From positions 1 to 64,000 of the forward strand of contig JBGQBO010000015.1 in NCBI GenBank assembly GCA_041494885.1: DNA of 64,000 bases. Reading direction: 5' to 3'. How positions within the stretch are numbered: the first letter of the stretch is position 1; each line of letters begins with the position of its first letter. The position numbers were made by a program, and so were the translations under genes. A model generated the notes under the pieces. That model ran no database searches, was not told the origin of the DNA, and worked only from the letters and a program-made list of their open reading frames with translations. Below, piece after piece: positions 53,622 to 62,927 of this stretch. This stretch comes from JAIQFV01 sp041494885 (GTDB lineage Bacteria > Acidobacteriota > Terriglobia > JAIQFV01).

Positions 53622-54500
53622 CTACATCCCGGCCAGATTGGGATGGATCTTTGTGTAACCATGATCCTGCGCCCAGAGGTCGAGAGGAATGGCTGCCAGT
53701 TCGTCCACCGGAGGAACAGCCCGGTTATCTTTGGTCAGGTCGATGGTCTTGATGTAACACTTGCAAGCGTCGCAACAATCAACGCGAACGTAAGGAAGTT
53801 CCTCGGCCTGATAGTAAGGGAGCTTGTGAGGATCCTGTTCGGAGCAAGACACACATGCGATTCGCAGAAAGGGCCACAACGTCAAGCAATCCCCACACAT
53901 CAAAAATCGGCGACCCCCCTCGGCGCTTCCTTCCAGGAGGCCGGGCATGGAAGTGTCATTTGAAAGAAACGCCACCTGCGGTTTGCGTCCGCAAAAAGGG
54001 CACATGCGATGGGGCTGTGGTTCCTCGGTTATGGCGGTCTGGTCCGTGGCGTTGGCGATCAGAAGATTTGAATCGAAGGGGAGGATTTGACTGGTGGCAA
54101 GGAGTTCCAGATAGGGTTGAAGAGCGGCCCGTGCAAAGAGATCCTGATCAGAATTCATTTCTCCATTCCAGTAGCCGGCCAGCTTCTCTTTCCACCCCGC
54201 CCTCTCCACAATAAGTTCCTCCGCCTGCACAATCAGGGCCTGGGAGCCTTTTCGCCGGGCCAGTTCCAGCAAGGAGTCAAAGTGATCCAGGAAGAGCGGG
54301 TGATCGACTTCAAAGGAACCGGTGAGCGGTCGGTTCCGTGACGCCTCGGCAAGCCTTTTGAAGGCGTCATGCTGCCATTTCAGGATCTCAATATAAAACA
54401 TCAGGATCTTGCCTGAAGGCGTTTCAGGTTTGGCGAGGTTCTCGGCACGTTGAATCCGGCAGTCCCAAGTGTATTTGATGGGCATAAGGCACGAGGTCAT
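53622..54500 (-). CDS. fdhE: Formate dehydrogenase accessory protein FdhE
   Basis: The 292-residue product matches FdhE, which is needed for formate dehydrogenase maturation. It has an N-terminal helical part (WDCRIQRAENLAK, then FYIEILKWQHDAFKRLAE) and four C-terminal CxxC pairs for metal binding: CPFCGRKP, CGDC, CVSC and CDAC followed by CYIKTIDLTKD. The start is uncertain, 54500 or 54485. It is downstream of fdhC on the same strand, but a terminator at 54593-54626 lies between them, so it is expressed at a lower level or from its own promoter. Confidence 0.88.
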   Translation of the reverse strand: MTSCLMPIKYTWDCRIQRAENLAKPETPSGKILMFYIEILKWQHDAFKRLAEASRNRPLTGSFEVDHPLFLDHFDSLLELARRKGSQALIVQAEELIVERAGWKEKLAGYWNGEMNSDQDLFARAALQPYLELLATSQILPFDSNLLIANATDQTAITEEPQPHRMCPFCGRKPQVAFLSNDTSMPGLLEGSAEGGRRFLMCGDCLTLWPFLRIACVSCSEQDPHKLPYYQAEELPYVRVDCCDACKCYIKTIDLTKDNRAVPPVDELAAIPLDLWAQDHGYTKIHPNLAGM

Positions 54501-54592
54501 GAAGCTTCTCTGATGACTCCGGGAGTTCCTCTCGGTCCCGGCCGTTCGCCCGGGCACCTGAATCCAGCGGCGGACACCTGAAGATCAAGGAG

Positions 54593-54626
54593 GCATAAAA
54601 AATGGCGGAACCGGGCGTCCCGCCAT
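54593..54626 (-). terminator. Intrinsic terminator after fdhC
   Basis: Read leftward, ATGGCGG (54626-54620) pairs with CCGCCAT (54608-54602) around an 11-base loop and is followed by a run of T residues (54602-54597). It sits about 25 bp after the fdhC stop codon. Confidence 0.75.
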
Positions 54627-54650
54627 CTAGGATTCGTCCAAGGGGCAGGG

Positions 54651-55331
54651 TTATTTTTTCTCCCCCGTGACCTCGCGATACCAACGGGCGTGGTGCCACT
54701 TGGCCCAGTCCTTCGTGACCGTGCCCCGCGTCATCGCGCGAAACGTACCCGGCATGGCAGTCGTCGACATGTAGATGTGGTAAATGATCCCGATCACGAA
54801 AGCGACAAAAGTAATTTCATGGAGCCAGTACGAAACCGTCCGCAAAAAATAAGGAAACGCTGTGGGAAACCACATCACAATGCCAGAAGCCAGGAAGGCG
54901 ATGGCCCCCCAGAAAACAGCCCAGAAATAAATCTTTTGACCGGCGTTATACTTGCCCACATTCTGCAGTTCGCTCTCGTAGCGGATGTAAGGTCCGAAGT
55001 TGTCCTTCCACTCTTCATCGCCCGATTCCTTCCTCATCTTCGTCTTCCAATAGCGGTAGAGAAAAAAGACGGCGATGGTAAATCCCAGGGCGAACCAAGG
55101 ATGCAGCGTTCGTACCATCGGCCCTCCCCCGAAAACTCCCGCCCATCCTGCGAAGAAGGGAGTAAAGATCACAAAACCTGTGAACAGCGACAGGGAGAAA
55201 AAGATCGCGACAAGCCAGTGAGTCAGGCGCACCGCCGCGGTGTGGCGGACGAGCAGCCCGTTCACCACCAGGTCTTCTTTTTCCCGTGCCAAGGTCGCGA
55301 GTTGAGATTGAGTCATTACTTCCTGGCTCAT
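54651..55331 (-). CDS. fdhC: Formate dehydrogenase cytochrome b subunit
   Basis: The 226-residue product is a membrane cytochrome b556 (FdnI/FdoI type) with four predicted helices. Heme and quinone histidines are in VRLTHWLVAIFFSLS, LHPWFALGFTIAVFF, and SYWLHEITFVAFVIGIIYHIYMS. It passes electrons from the iron-sulfur subunit to quinone. It starts 2 bp after fdhB. Confidence 0.93.
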   Translation of the reverse strand: MSQEVMTQSQLATLAREKEDLVVNGLLVRHTAAVRLTHWLVAIFFSLSLFTGFVIFTPFFAGWAGVFGGGPMVRTLHPWFALGFTIAVFFLYRYWKTKMRKESGDEEWKDNFGPYIRYESELQNVGKYNAGQKIYFWAVFWGAIAFLASGIVMWFPTAFPYFLRTVSYWLHEITFVAFVIGIIYHIYMSTTAMPGTFRAMTRGTVTKDWAKWHHARWYREVTGEKK

Positions 55332-55333
55332 GG

Positions 55334-56236
55334 CTACACCTCCTCTCTGTCAGCTTTACGCATGCCCGGGGCTTCATTGCGTCCGTACCGGACATAGTGA
55401 ATGATCGTCCCCAGCAGAGCGCCGATCATCAGCAAGGAACCGATCGGCTTGAGGGCATGTTTCCACACGGAGACGGTCCAGGGGACGTGCGGATCTTTTG
55501 GCAGCCCATAAAGTTCGGGTTGATCACCGAGGCCGAGCACATAGATGACCCCGGTCCCCCCCACGCCCGGGGGGTCGTAGATGGCAGCCTTCTCGTAGCC
55601 GTTGTGCTTCAACTGCTCCACCCGTGCATTGGCGATCTGCACCAGATGCTCCTTGGTCCCGAACTCGAGGCAGCCCGTGGGACAGGCCTTGATGCAGGCG
55701 GGCTCCAACCCGTAAGCCAAACGATCGGTACACAGCGTGCACTTGTACACCTTCTTGGTCCGCTTGTGGAGACGAGGGATGTCGAACGGACATCCCGTGA
55801 CGCAATACTCGCACCCGATGCAATGCTCCTGCTGGAAATCCACCACTCCGTTGGTGTACTGGACGATTGCGCCGGGGGCGGGACACGCCTTCAGGCAGCC
55901 GGGGTCGTCGCAATGCATGCACTGGTCTTTGGCCATCAACCAGTGGAATTTCTCCGACCCATCCGGCCTCTTTTCGACATGTTCGTTAAACCGGATCAGG
56001 TTCCAAAAGTTGGCGGTCAGATCGGGCATCGTCTGGTACGAGCCGAACTCGCGGGATGGTTCCAGCTCCGTTTCCACATTAAACAGATCGTTCCACTCCT
56101 GGCATGCCACTTCGCAGGCCTTGCAACCGATGCAGGTCGTCGTATCAATCAACTTGGCAACGGTCGGTGCGGTCCGCACACCCGTGGCCGGGGAAGGAGT
56201 AGCCGAAATTCTTCTGAGTTCCATGTTACTGGGCAT
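55334..56236 (-). CDS. fdhB: Formate dehydrogenase iron-sulfur subunit
   Basis: The 300-residue product has four ferredoxin-like 4Fe-4S motifs: CIGCKACEVACQEWN, CMHCDDPGCLKACP, CIGCEYCVTGCPFD and CTLCTDRLAYGLEPACIKACP (shortened here). Near the C-terminus is one membrane helix (about 262-285, IGSLLMIGALLGTIIHYV) that anchors it to fdhC, as in FDH-N. Start 17 bp after fdhA. Confidence 0.93.
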   Translation of the reverse strand: MPSNMELRRISATPSPATGVRTAPTVAKLIDTTTCIGCKACEVACQEWNDLFNVETELEPSREFGSYQTMPDLTANFWNLIRFNEHVEKRPDGSEKFHWLMAKDQCMHCDDPGCLKACPAPGAIVQYTNGVVDFQQEHCIGCEYCVTGCPFDIPRLHKRTKKVYKCTLCTDRLAYGLEPACIKACPTGCLEFGTKEHLVQIANARVEQLKHNGYEKAAIYDPPGVGGTGVIYVLGLGDQPELYGLPKDPHVPWTVSVWKHALKPIGSLLMIGALLGTIIHYVRYGRNEAPGMRKADREEV

Positions 56237-56253
56237 TCAAATATCCTCCTTTC

Positions 56254-59200
56254 CTAAGCCTTGTCCAGAGCGACCAGGAAGGCCTTGTACTCTGGAGTTG
56301 AGGAGTTAGGGTCGAGTGCCGTGGGTGTCAAAGTGTTTGCAAGCGGACCGACCGATTTGCCGGCGAAACCCCAGTGAATGGGGAAGCCGATCTGCCACAC
56401 GATCTTCCCGGCGACCTTGAGCGGGCGAATTCGCTTCGTCACCATCGCCTTCCCTTCGACAGAACCGCGGGCCGAGGAGACCTTCACTCGATCGCCATTC
56501 TTAATTCCTTTCTCCGCCGCCAGTCCTTCGGGAATCTCCACGAAGAACTCTTGTTGCAGCTGGTTCAGGATGGCTTCATGTTTGGTCCAATAATGGAAAT
56601 GTTCCGTCAGGCGATAGGTCGTGCACACGATGGGAAACTTGTCCCGTTTGCCGTAGACATCCATGTTGGTCTTGAACAACTTCGTCACGGGATTGGAACT
56701 GACCTTGGGATGCAGGGGATTATCCACGGGCGTTTCATAAGGCTCATAATGCTCCGGGAACGGGCCATCATTCATGTCGACGGCGTAGAGCTTGCCCACG
56801 CCTTCGGGATTCATGATGAACGGCCCGATCATTTCTTCGGGCTTGAAATCCGGCTTGTAATCGGGGACGTCGCCGACCCACTTTTCACCATTCCACCAAA
56901 TGCCCGGGCGCTTGGGATCCCAGGGCTTGCCGTTCAGGTCTGCCGACGCCCGGTTGTACATGACGCGACGATTGGAAGGCCAGTTAAAGGCCCAGTTGTG
57001 ATACATGCCGAGCCCGCCGGAATCATCGATGGGATTGCGCCGCTGCGACAAATTGCCCGCCTCCGTAAAATAGCCGGAGTGCAACCAGTTGCCGCTGAGC
57101 GTTTTCCCGTCGGCACGTAGCACTGCGTAACCGGGCACCTGCTGGCCCTTCTTGTAATCCACCTTCGTCTTCTCGTCGGTGAAGTCTTCGAGCACCTTCC
57201 CGTTGATCTCCTTGGCGACTTCCTCAAGATTCGGGCTGACCGGATTCGAGTAGCCCCATGCCATTTTGACCACCGGGTCCGGAAGCTTGCCGCCCTCCTT
57301 GGTGTAAAGCTCTTTCAGCTTCAACACCAGGCGGGCGATGATCTCCTGATCCACCTTGGCGTCACCCGGAGGATCAACCGCCTTCCACTTCCATTGCAGC
57401 CAACGAGAGGAATTGGTAAATGCCCCGTCCTTCTCTGCGAAGTTGGCCGCGGGCAACATAAAGACCTCGGTCTTAATCTGCGCGGCGGGCGGAGGATCAT
57501 ACTCTTTCGGCGCCTTCCAGAATGAGGCGGTTTCCGTCTCGAAGTTTTCTGCCACAACCAGCCAATCGAGTTTCGACAGCCCTTGGATCATCTTCTTCGA
57601 ATGAGGCCCATTCCCGACCGGATTCATGCCAAAAGAGAACACCCCCTTGACGATTCCGTTGTACGCGCCGTCGTAAATATAGACCCACGAATAATCGCGA
57701 TCCAGTTTCGGCAGCCAGGAATACGCAAAATCGTTCTCCGCAGTGGCCGCATTGCCCCAGAACGACTTCAACAAGGACACGATAAACTTGTCCCGGTTCT
57801 CCCAATAATTCATTGAATTGGGCCTGAGCTTCTTCGGCGTGGTTGCCTCTATATACTCCTTGAGGGTTTGCCACTCCGGTTTGGGCATGGGCAAATAGCC
57901 GGGCAGCGTGTGGGTTTGGTTCATGTCGGTTGCGCCCTGGATGTTGGCATGCCCGCGCAGCGCGTTCACGCCGCCGCCGGGTCGGCCGACGTTACCCAAC
58001 AGCAATTGCATGGACGCCGCGGCGCGAATGTTCTGAACCGCCGAAGTATGGTGAGTCCATCCGAGGGCGTACATGATGGTTCCTGCTTTGTCCGCAGGGT
58101 ATGAGGAACTGATCATCTCCGCGGCCTTCTGGAAATCTTCTTTTGAACAGCCGCAGATATTCGCGACCATCTCCGGTGTGTACCGCGAGTAGTGCTTCTT
58201 CATCAATTGAAATACACACCGCGGGTCCTCCAGCGTCATGTCAACCTTGACATAGTTGTCCGGCCCCATATCGTAACCCCACGTGGATTTGTCGTAAGCG
58301 CGTTTCTGAGGATCAAAGCCGGAGAACAGGCCGTCGTTGTCACCGGGGAGCTGTAAACCCTCCTTGATGAGGTAAGAGGCGTTGGTGTAATTGGCGACGT
58401 ATTCTTTGTGGATGCGGTTGTTGGCGAGCATGTAGTTCATCACGCCCGCCAGGAAAGCGATGTCCGTCCCCGATCGAATCTGGACGAAATGATCGCTCAC
58501 CGCCGCGGTGCGATTGAAGCGGGGATCGACGCACACCAATTTCGCGTTGCGCGTCTTCTTGGCTTCGATGGCCCATTTGAACCCACAGGGATGGTTTTCA
58601 GCAGGGTTCCCGCCCATCACCAGGATGACATCGGCATTCTTGATATCGACCCAATTGTTCGTCATGGCCCCGCGACCGAAGGTGGCGCCCAAACTGGACA
58701 CCGTGGGGCCGTGTCAAAGACGCGCCTGATTGTCGGTGTATACCACCCCCAAGGAGCGCAGCCATTTGACCAGAAGGTAATTGACCTCGTTGTTGTCGGT
58801 GCAACCCCCAACGATCGCCATGCCGGGGCACTGGTTCACCGTCTGTCCCGCCGCATTCGTTTCTATGAAGGTGTCATCCCGCGTCTTCTTCATACGATGC
58901 GCGATGGTATCGATCATCCAGTCCCAGCTCTTCTCCTCCCAGTGGTCGGATCCGGGAGCTCGATACATCGGCTTCGTCAAGCGGGTGTTGTTGACGATGT
59001 CATGCTTCAGGGTGATCCCCTTGGGACACAGCGTGCCCCGGTTGACGGGGTGGTCCGGATCGCCCTCGACGTGAACGACTGTAGTCCCGGTCACGTTCTT
59101 GGACTTATCGCCGAGAGTGTGAATGATCACCCCACAACTCACGGCGCAATAAGGGCACGTCGAGCGCGTTTCTGTGGTCCGCGCAATTTTCAATTCGCGC

Positions 59201-59298
59201 ACGGCGGCATACGCGGGGGCGAGATCGAAGCCAAAGGCAACAATTCCCACACCGCCCGCTGTTGAGATTTTTAGGAATTCCCTCCGTGAGACAGGCAT
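56254..59298 (-). CDS. fdhA: Formate dehydrogenase alpha subunit, selenocysteine-containing
   Basis: A continuous reading of 1014 residues is obtained if the in-frame TGA at 58716-58714 is read as selenocysteine (residue 195). The protein begins with a Tat signal (SRREFLKIST), then a 4Fe-4S site (CPYCAVSCGV...CPKG). Around the TGA it reads NQARL-Sec-HGPTVSSLGATFGRGAMTN, the invariant Mo/W active-site segment of FDH-N. The rest has bis-MGD-binding motifs such as VMGGNPAENHPCGFKWAIEA and the C-terminal MopB-binding domain. It oxidises formate to CO2 in the periplasm with fdhB and fdhC. A start at 58701 giving a shorter protein would lose the FeS domain and the active site. Confidence 0.95.
58684..58716 (-). 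promoter_or_regulatory. Selenocysteine codon with candidate SECIS hairpin
   Basis: The TGA codon occupies 58716-58714. Starting eleven bases after it, GGTGTCC (58702-58696) can pair with GGGCGCC (58690-58684), two G-U pairs included, around AGUUU. Bacterial SECIS elements lie directly after the UGA in such a hairpin. The loop does not show the classic GGU of E. coli, so the exact structure is uncertain. The selenocysteine tRNA and selA/selB/selD are not in the window. Confidence 0.65.
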
Positions 59299-59794
59299 AT
59301 GCTCTCTCCTCCTTGAAGAGCAGTAAAAAGGTTAACGGGGTGAACTTGAGGTGAACACGATGGGCGGCTCATCAGCCGGGTGAGAATGCCATTGGCCGGA
59401 CAAGACTCTCCCCGCAGGTGACGGTCTGACCAGTCCTTGAAAGTTTTGTGAGGCAAACCCTTCATGGAAAAATCCGACGAACCATTTTCAATTAAGGAAG
59501 TACCCTGCAGGATCTAAGGAAAAACTTGGGAGCTACCCCTCGTCTGAAGCCCTTGACAACAGATTGGATGACTTGAGTGTTCGGTTTCGTTACACCCTCA
59601 TAATCCGACCATCTTTATCCCGTGTCAATGAAAAATATTAAATCGACAGGATAGTTATTTTCATCACAATTGAATTGCCCCTGAATTCACAATCTTCTAC
59701 CTTTTGTTGCTGACCAGCAGTGTTTTCTGTTGACACAGGTGAGAATCCAGTCCAGATTTTGATGAGCGCCACGGGTCTCGTCAATGGGGGTGAC
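59299..59794. other. Divergent region between fdhA and the plus-strand genes
   Basis: No gene. It should contain the fdh promoter (candidate at 59600-59628) with a leader of about 300 bases, and regulatory sites for both directions. A small inverted repeat, TGCTG-AC-CAGCA (59708-59719), lies to the right. Confidence 0.5.
59600..59628 (-). promoter_or_regulatory. Candidate sigma-70 promoter for the fdh operon
   Basis: On the minus strand TTGACA (59628-59623) is followed 17 bases later by GATTAT (59605-59600). The -35 box is perfect and the -10 matches four of six. It would give an untranslated leader near 300 bases. Confidence 0.4.
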
Positions 59795-60094
59795 ATGAAA
59801 GTTTCTTTGGAAACCGACCGCGGGCAGATTTCGATGAATCCTTTTGTAGAACGCTTGACGGGTCATTTACTGTCAGGAGTTTTGGAATCGCTGCACATTC
59901 CCGAAGATGCCCGGGTGGCGGAATTCGTCGTGAATGGAGGGGAGGCCCGGATCCTGGTCTCTCAGAAGGAAGTCCCCCTGATGAATACATTTGTCAAAAG
60001 TGTTATGGCGGACGTGCTTCATGCCGTCATGAAGAATTTAAAGGGAACCGAGGGAGTGAAACAGGCAACCTTCAAGCTGGAACGGGGCGACTGA
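59795..60094 (+). CDS. Small uncharacterised protein divergent from fdh
   Basis: The 99-residue product begins MKVSLETDRGQISMNPFVER and is made of amphipathic helices and strands (HLLSGVLESLHI, ARVAEFVVNGGEARIL, NTFVKSVMADVLHAVMKNL). GGGGGTG lies just before the ATG; an in-frame ATG at 59762 is an alternative. It ends in a good intrinsic terminator. The family is not recognised. Position next to fdh suggests, but does not show, a link to formate metabolism. Confidence 0.65.
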   Translation: MKVSLETDRGQISMNPFVERLTGHLLSGVLESLHIPEDARVAEFVVNGGEARILVSQKEVPLMNTFVKSVMADVLHAVMKNLKGTEGVKQATFKLERGD

Positions 60095-60121
60095 AGAGAA
60101 GATCACGAACTCTCGCAGGAG

Positions 60122-60155
60122 GGCGATCCGCCGTGGCGGGTCGCCTAATTTTTTT
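60122..60155 (+). terminator. Intrinsic terminator after the small plus-strand gene
   Basis: GGCGATCCGCC (60122-60132) pairs with GGCGGGTCGCC (60135-60145), one G-U pair, with a 2-base connection (a larger loop forms in practice), and is followed by TAATTTTTTT. It ends the gene at 59795 and separates it from the P-loop gene. Confidence 0.85.
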
Positions 60156-60208
60156 GCATTTGATATTCCCCGCGCTCAAATAGACGTACCCCCCCTGAGG
60201 ACCGGTGC

Positions 60209-60868
60209 ATGAGACTGGTTTTGGTAGGTGGCCATTCGCGAAACATCGGCAAGACGTCTGTCGTTGAGGGGCTCATCGGTTCGCTTCCTGAGTTTTCCTG
60301 GACGGCTGTTAAGATTACACAGTATGGACACGGGGTCTGTGCCGTCAACGGCGAATCCTGCGGATGCGAGGTCAGCGAACATCAGTTTGCCATCGTCGAC
60401 GAGAGGGAGGTCACCACGGGAACCGACACCTCACGATTTCTTGCCGCTGGGGCGAGGCGGTCGCTGTGGGTCCGCACCAAACAGGGCGAGCTGTTCACGG
60501 CGCTTCCCGCATTTCAAAAAGAGATCGAGAACGAAGAATATGTCATTGTCGAGAGTAATAGCCTTCGCCGGTTCCTGAAACCGGATGTTTATCTGCAAGT
60601 CCTCGATCCCCGGCAGGAAGACTTTAAACTGACCGCACAACAGTATTTTGATCTTGCGGACGCGTATGTCATCGTTTCCGATCTTTCCCAGCCGGAGGCG
60701 ATGAACCCGGCCCGGGCGCCCTGGCCCAATGTTTCACTCTCCCGGCAGATCCGAAAGGGCACGCCCTGTTTTGCCGTGACCGCGGAAGAGCGGTTTTTGA
60801 ATCTGCCCGTCGTCGATTTCGTGAGAGCGAAGATTGAAGGCGCTGTTTCAAGGTCAGGGGGGTCGTAG
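60209..60868 (+). CDS. P-loop NTPase, MobB-like
   Basis: The 219-residue product begins MRLVLVGGHSRNIGKTSVVE, a Walker A motif (GGHSRNIGKT, residues 7-16). A small cluster of cysteines follows at about 48-60 (CAVNGESCGCE), which could bind metal or iron-sulfur. Later strands IVESNSLRRFLKPDVYLQVL and YVIVSDLS are of the Rossmann-like P-loop type. MobB adapters of molybdopterin-guanine-dinucleotide synthesis start in the same way, and the neighbouring formate dehydrogenase needs that cofactor, so this is a tempting but unproven function. GAGG precedes the ATG. Confidence 0.65.
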   Translation: MRLVLVGGHSRNIGKTSVVEGLIGSLPEFSWTAVKITQYGHGVCAVNGESCGCEVSEHQFAIVDEREVTTGTDTSRFLAAGARRSLWVRTKQGELFTALPAFQKEIENEEYVIVESNSLRRFLKPDVYLQVLDPRQEDFKLTAQQYFDLADAYVIVSDLSQPEAMNPARAPWPNVSLSRQIRKGTPCFAVTAEERFLNLPVVDFVRAKIEGAVSRSGGS

Positions 60869-60883
60869 AGGCTGAGCCTATAA

Positions 60884-61077
60884 AAAGAAAAATTCCAAAT
60901 TCCAAAATCCAAATTCCGAATAAAATCCAGAATCCAAATTCCAATCACCAAACAAATTTCAAGTGCCCAATCACGACCGAAAGCCAGATTTGTCGTGGAC
61001 TGGCTGAGGTCTGAATGTCGTTTGGACTTTGAGAATTGGGTTTTGGAATTTATTTGGAATTTGGATTTTGGAATTTC
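60884..61077. repeat. AT-rich imperfect inverted repeat between convergent genes
   Basis: The left arm (60884-60958) is built from reiterated AATTCCAAA/AATCCAAA units, and the right arm (61025-61077) from their complement, GGAATTTGGATTTTGGAAT. A transcript from either side would fold into a long hairpin. It fills the gap between the converging P-loop and RqcH genes and may stop both transcripts. Confidence 0.65.
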
Positions 61078-61088
61078 CCCCCCGCCCC

Positions 61089-62834
61089 TCATACATCGCC
61101 TTTTTGTTCCGGGGGTTCCCCTGATTGGGGGATCTTTGGCTCTACCAGGAGGGATTGAAATCTGGAGAGATTCACCAGTCCCGGCTTGGCGCGCTTGGGT
61201 TTTTTGACAAACCTTCGTTGAGTCCAATGGACGGTCACTTTCCGGGCATTGCGGGCCTGACTGAAGTAGGCGGCCAGTTGTGCACTCTGCAGAAAATCGT
61301 CCGTCTCCTCCAGATTTTCACGACGGGGATTTCTCAGGACGACATGCGAGCCGGCGTAATCCGCCACATGGAACCAGTAATCGTCGGGTTGGGCATAGCG
61401 CGTTGTGACCAGGTCGTTCTCCTTGCTGTTTCGGCCGACGAGGATTTCATATTCATTTTTGCTCTTGAAGATACGGCACTTCCTTCGTTTCTTCTCCGGC
61501 TGCATCGTTGGGGTGACCGATCTCTCCGGGTCGGGGTTCGCGGCTCTCCTCGTTTCCCCGGGGGGCGAAGCTTCCTTCTTCCAGGCGGTTTTGATGAGAT
61601 CCAGGTCAGCGAGGGAGCGTGCTTCGGACACATTTTTTAAAGAGGATTCAAGAACCCTCACGAGGTGATGAATGGAATTCTGGCGTGCCCGGATTTTTTC
61701 AATTCCCCGTCGGGCGCGCTTAGCCTTTTCATGGAATCGCTGTGCATTGGCGATGGGGCTGAGCCGCGCATCGATCGCCACAGTGATTTTCCGTGCTGCC
61801 GGATCGTACACATCGACCAATTGCAGCCGTCCTCCCTGGGGATGCAATGTTCCCGTCTGGGCAAGAATCAGATCGGCCACTCTCTGAAGCTCGGCCTCCT
61901 TCGTGAATCCCTCTGCCTCCCCGGCAAGTTTCTCTTCGAGTCGCTTGAATTTCTTCAAGGCCGCTTGGGCCTCTCTGTGAAGGTCCCTCCTCTCCTTTTC
62001 CATGAGTACAATTTCCATCCGGTGCTTAAAAACTGATTCTACAGCTTGATTTACGGATTCAAAGTTAGAGGCGGGCCGCGGGTCTAGAGATTCCAATTTG
62101 ATGGGAGCGATGAAAGAAACCTGTCCGGGCCCGGGAAGGCTATAGATCCGAGGCTGGAAGTTCCCTGCAACAAGGATCGTGAGAATTTCTGCCAACGCTT
62201 GCGACAGTGTCTTGTGGTCCCTGTGTGCCCGGAGCAGCACTTCACGGGCATAAACAGGACCCAACCCTCGAACGTGTTTCGTTAATTCAGCCAGATCTTC
62301 GGGCAAGGTTGGAAGGGGGGCCCCCGGCGAAATAAAACTCTCCAGTGAACAATCTCCATGCCTCCCGGGGGGAACATACAAGCTTCCCACGGGTAGTTTG
62401 CGCCGCTCCGCTCGCGGTATCACCAGCGCGCCCAGAACCCTTTGTTCCTCATCCAGCAGGAAGAGGTTCCCCCACCGGGGCATACACTCAGCCACCAGCC
62501 CGAAGATGGCCGGGTGCTCCTCGTGCCGGGGGCTTCGAAACTCAAGATGAATCACGCGTTCGTCCAGCTTCTTTGCAATGCCGGTCAGCTCCGCTCCAGT
62601 CAACCATTTTCTCAATACCGCGACAAAAGGAGACGGGATTTCTGAAGCCCATGGCTTTCGGGTGAGGAAGATCAAGGGAGGGTCCATCACATCGAAGAGA
62701 AGGCGCCCGGCCTCTTTTCCCGAGAGTTCGAGGGAAACGGCCGTCAGATTGACTTGAGCCACTTGCACGCAATGGAGGTGCAGCAGCTTCGGCCTCAACT
62801 CATTGACCAGCGCTTCAAGGGCCAGGTTGTCCAT
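61089..62834 (-). CDS. rqcH: RqcH/NFACT family ribosome quality control protein
   Basis: The 581-residue product has the NFACT layout. An N-terminal NFACT-N domain (about 1-180; FLLDEEQRVLGALVIPRAERR) leads to a helix-hairpin-helix part, then a long coiled coil (about 255-400; EKERRDLHREAQAALKKFK), then the NFACT-R domain (about 440-560) with NDLVTTRYAQPDDYWFHVAD and AGSHVVLRNPR. In Bacillus subtilis RqcH adds alanine tails to stalled nascent chains on the 50S subunit. The C-terminal lysine-rich segment (RRFVKKPKRAKPGLV) is typical. The start at 62834 (MDNLALEALVNEL) is chosen by family pattern. Confidence 0.9.
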   Translation of the reverse strand: MDNLALEALVNELRPKLLHLHCVQVAQVNLTAVSLELSGKEAGRLLFDVMDPPLIFLTRKPWASEIPSPFVAVLRKWLTGAELTGIAKKLDERVIHLEFRSPRHEEHPAIFGLVAECMPRWGNLFLLDEEQRVLGALVIPRAERRKLPVGSLYVPPGRHGDCSLESFISPGAPLPTLPEDLAELTKHVRGLGPVYAREVLLRAHRDHKTLSQALAEILTILVAGNFQPRIYSLPGPGQVSFIAPIKLESLDPRPASNFESVNQAVESVFKHRMEIVLMEKERRDLHREAQAALKKFKRLEEKLAGEAEGFTKEAELQRVADLILAQTGTLHPQGGRLQLVDVYDPAARKITVAIDARLSPIANAQRFHEKAKRARRGIEKIRARQNSIHHLVRVLESSLKNVSEARSLADLDLIKTAWKKEASPPGETRRAANPDPERSVTPTMQPEKKRRKCRIFKSKNEYEILVGRNSKENDLVTTRYAQPDDYWFHVADYAGSHVVLRNPRRENLEETDDFLQSAQLAAYFSQARNARKVTVHWTQRRFVKKPKRAKPGLVNLSRFQSLLVEPKIPQSGEPPEQKGDV

Positions 62835-62927
62835 GAGAGGTGATCGAATCGATCGGTTTCCGGTGAGCGGACTCGGGGATGAGGCCGCACCGGGTGGCTG
62901 CGATGACACGGACGAAAAATTCCCCCG

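Noticed and set aside
54400..54440. PETPSGKIL near the FdhE N-terminus, resembling the CoA-ligase A10 motif
   Set aside because: It uses different codons from the relic at 48618 and lies in the normal FdhE N-terminal pattern (AENLA...FYIEIL), so the likeness is chance.
56254..58701. fdhA as two separate genes with a stop at 58714
   Set aside because: The stop codon falls exactly at the selenocysteine position and both halves are needed for one active site.
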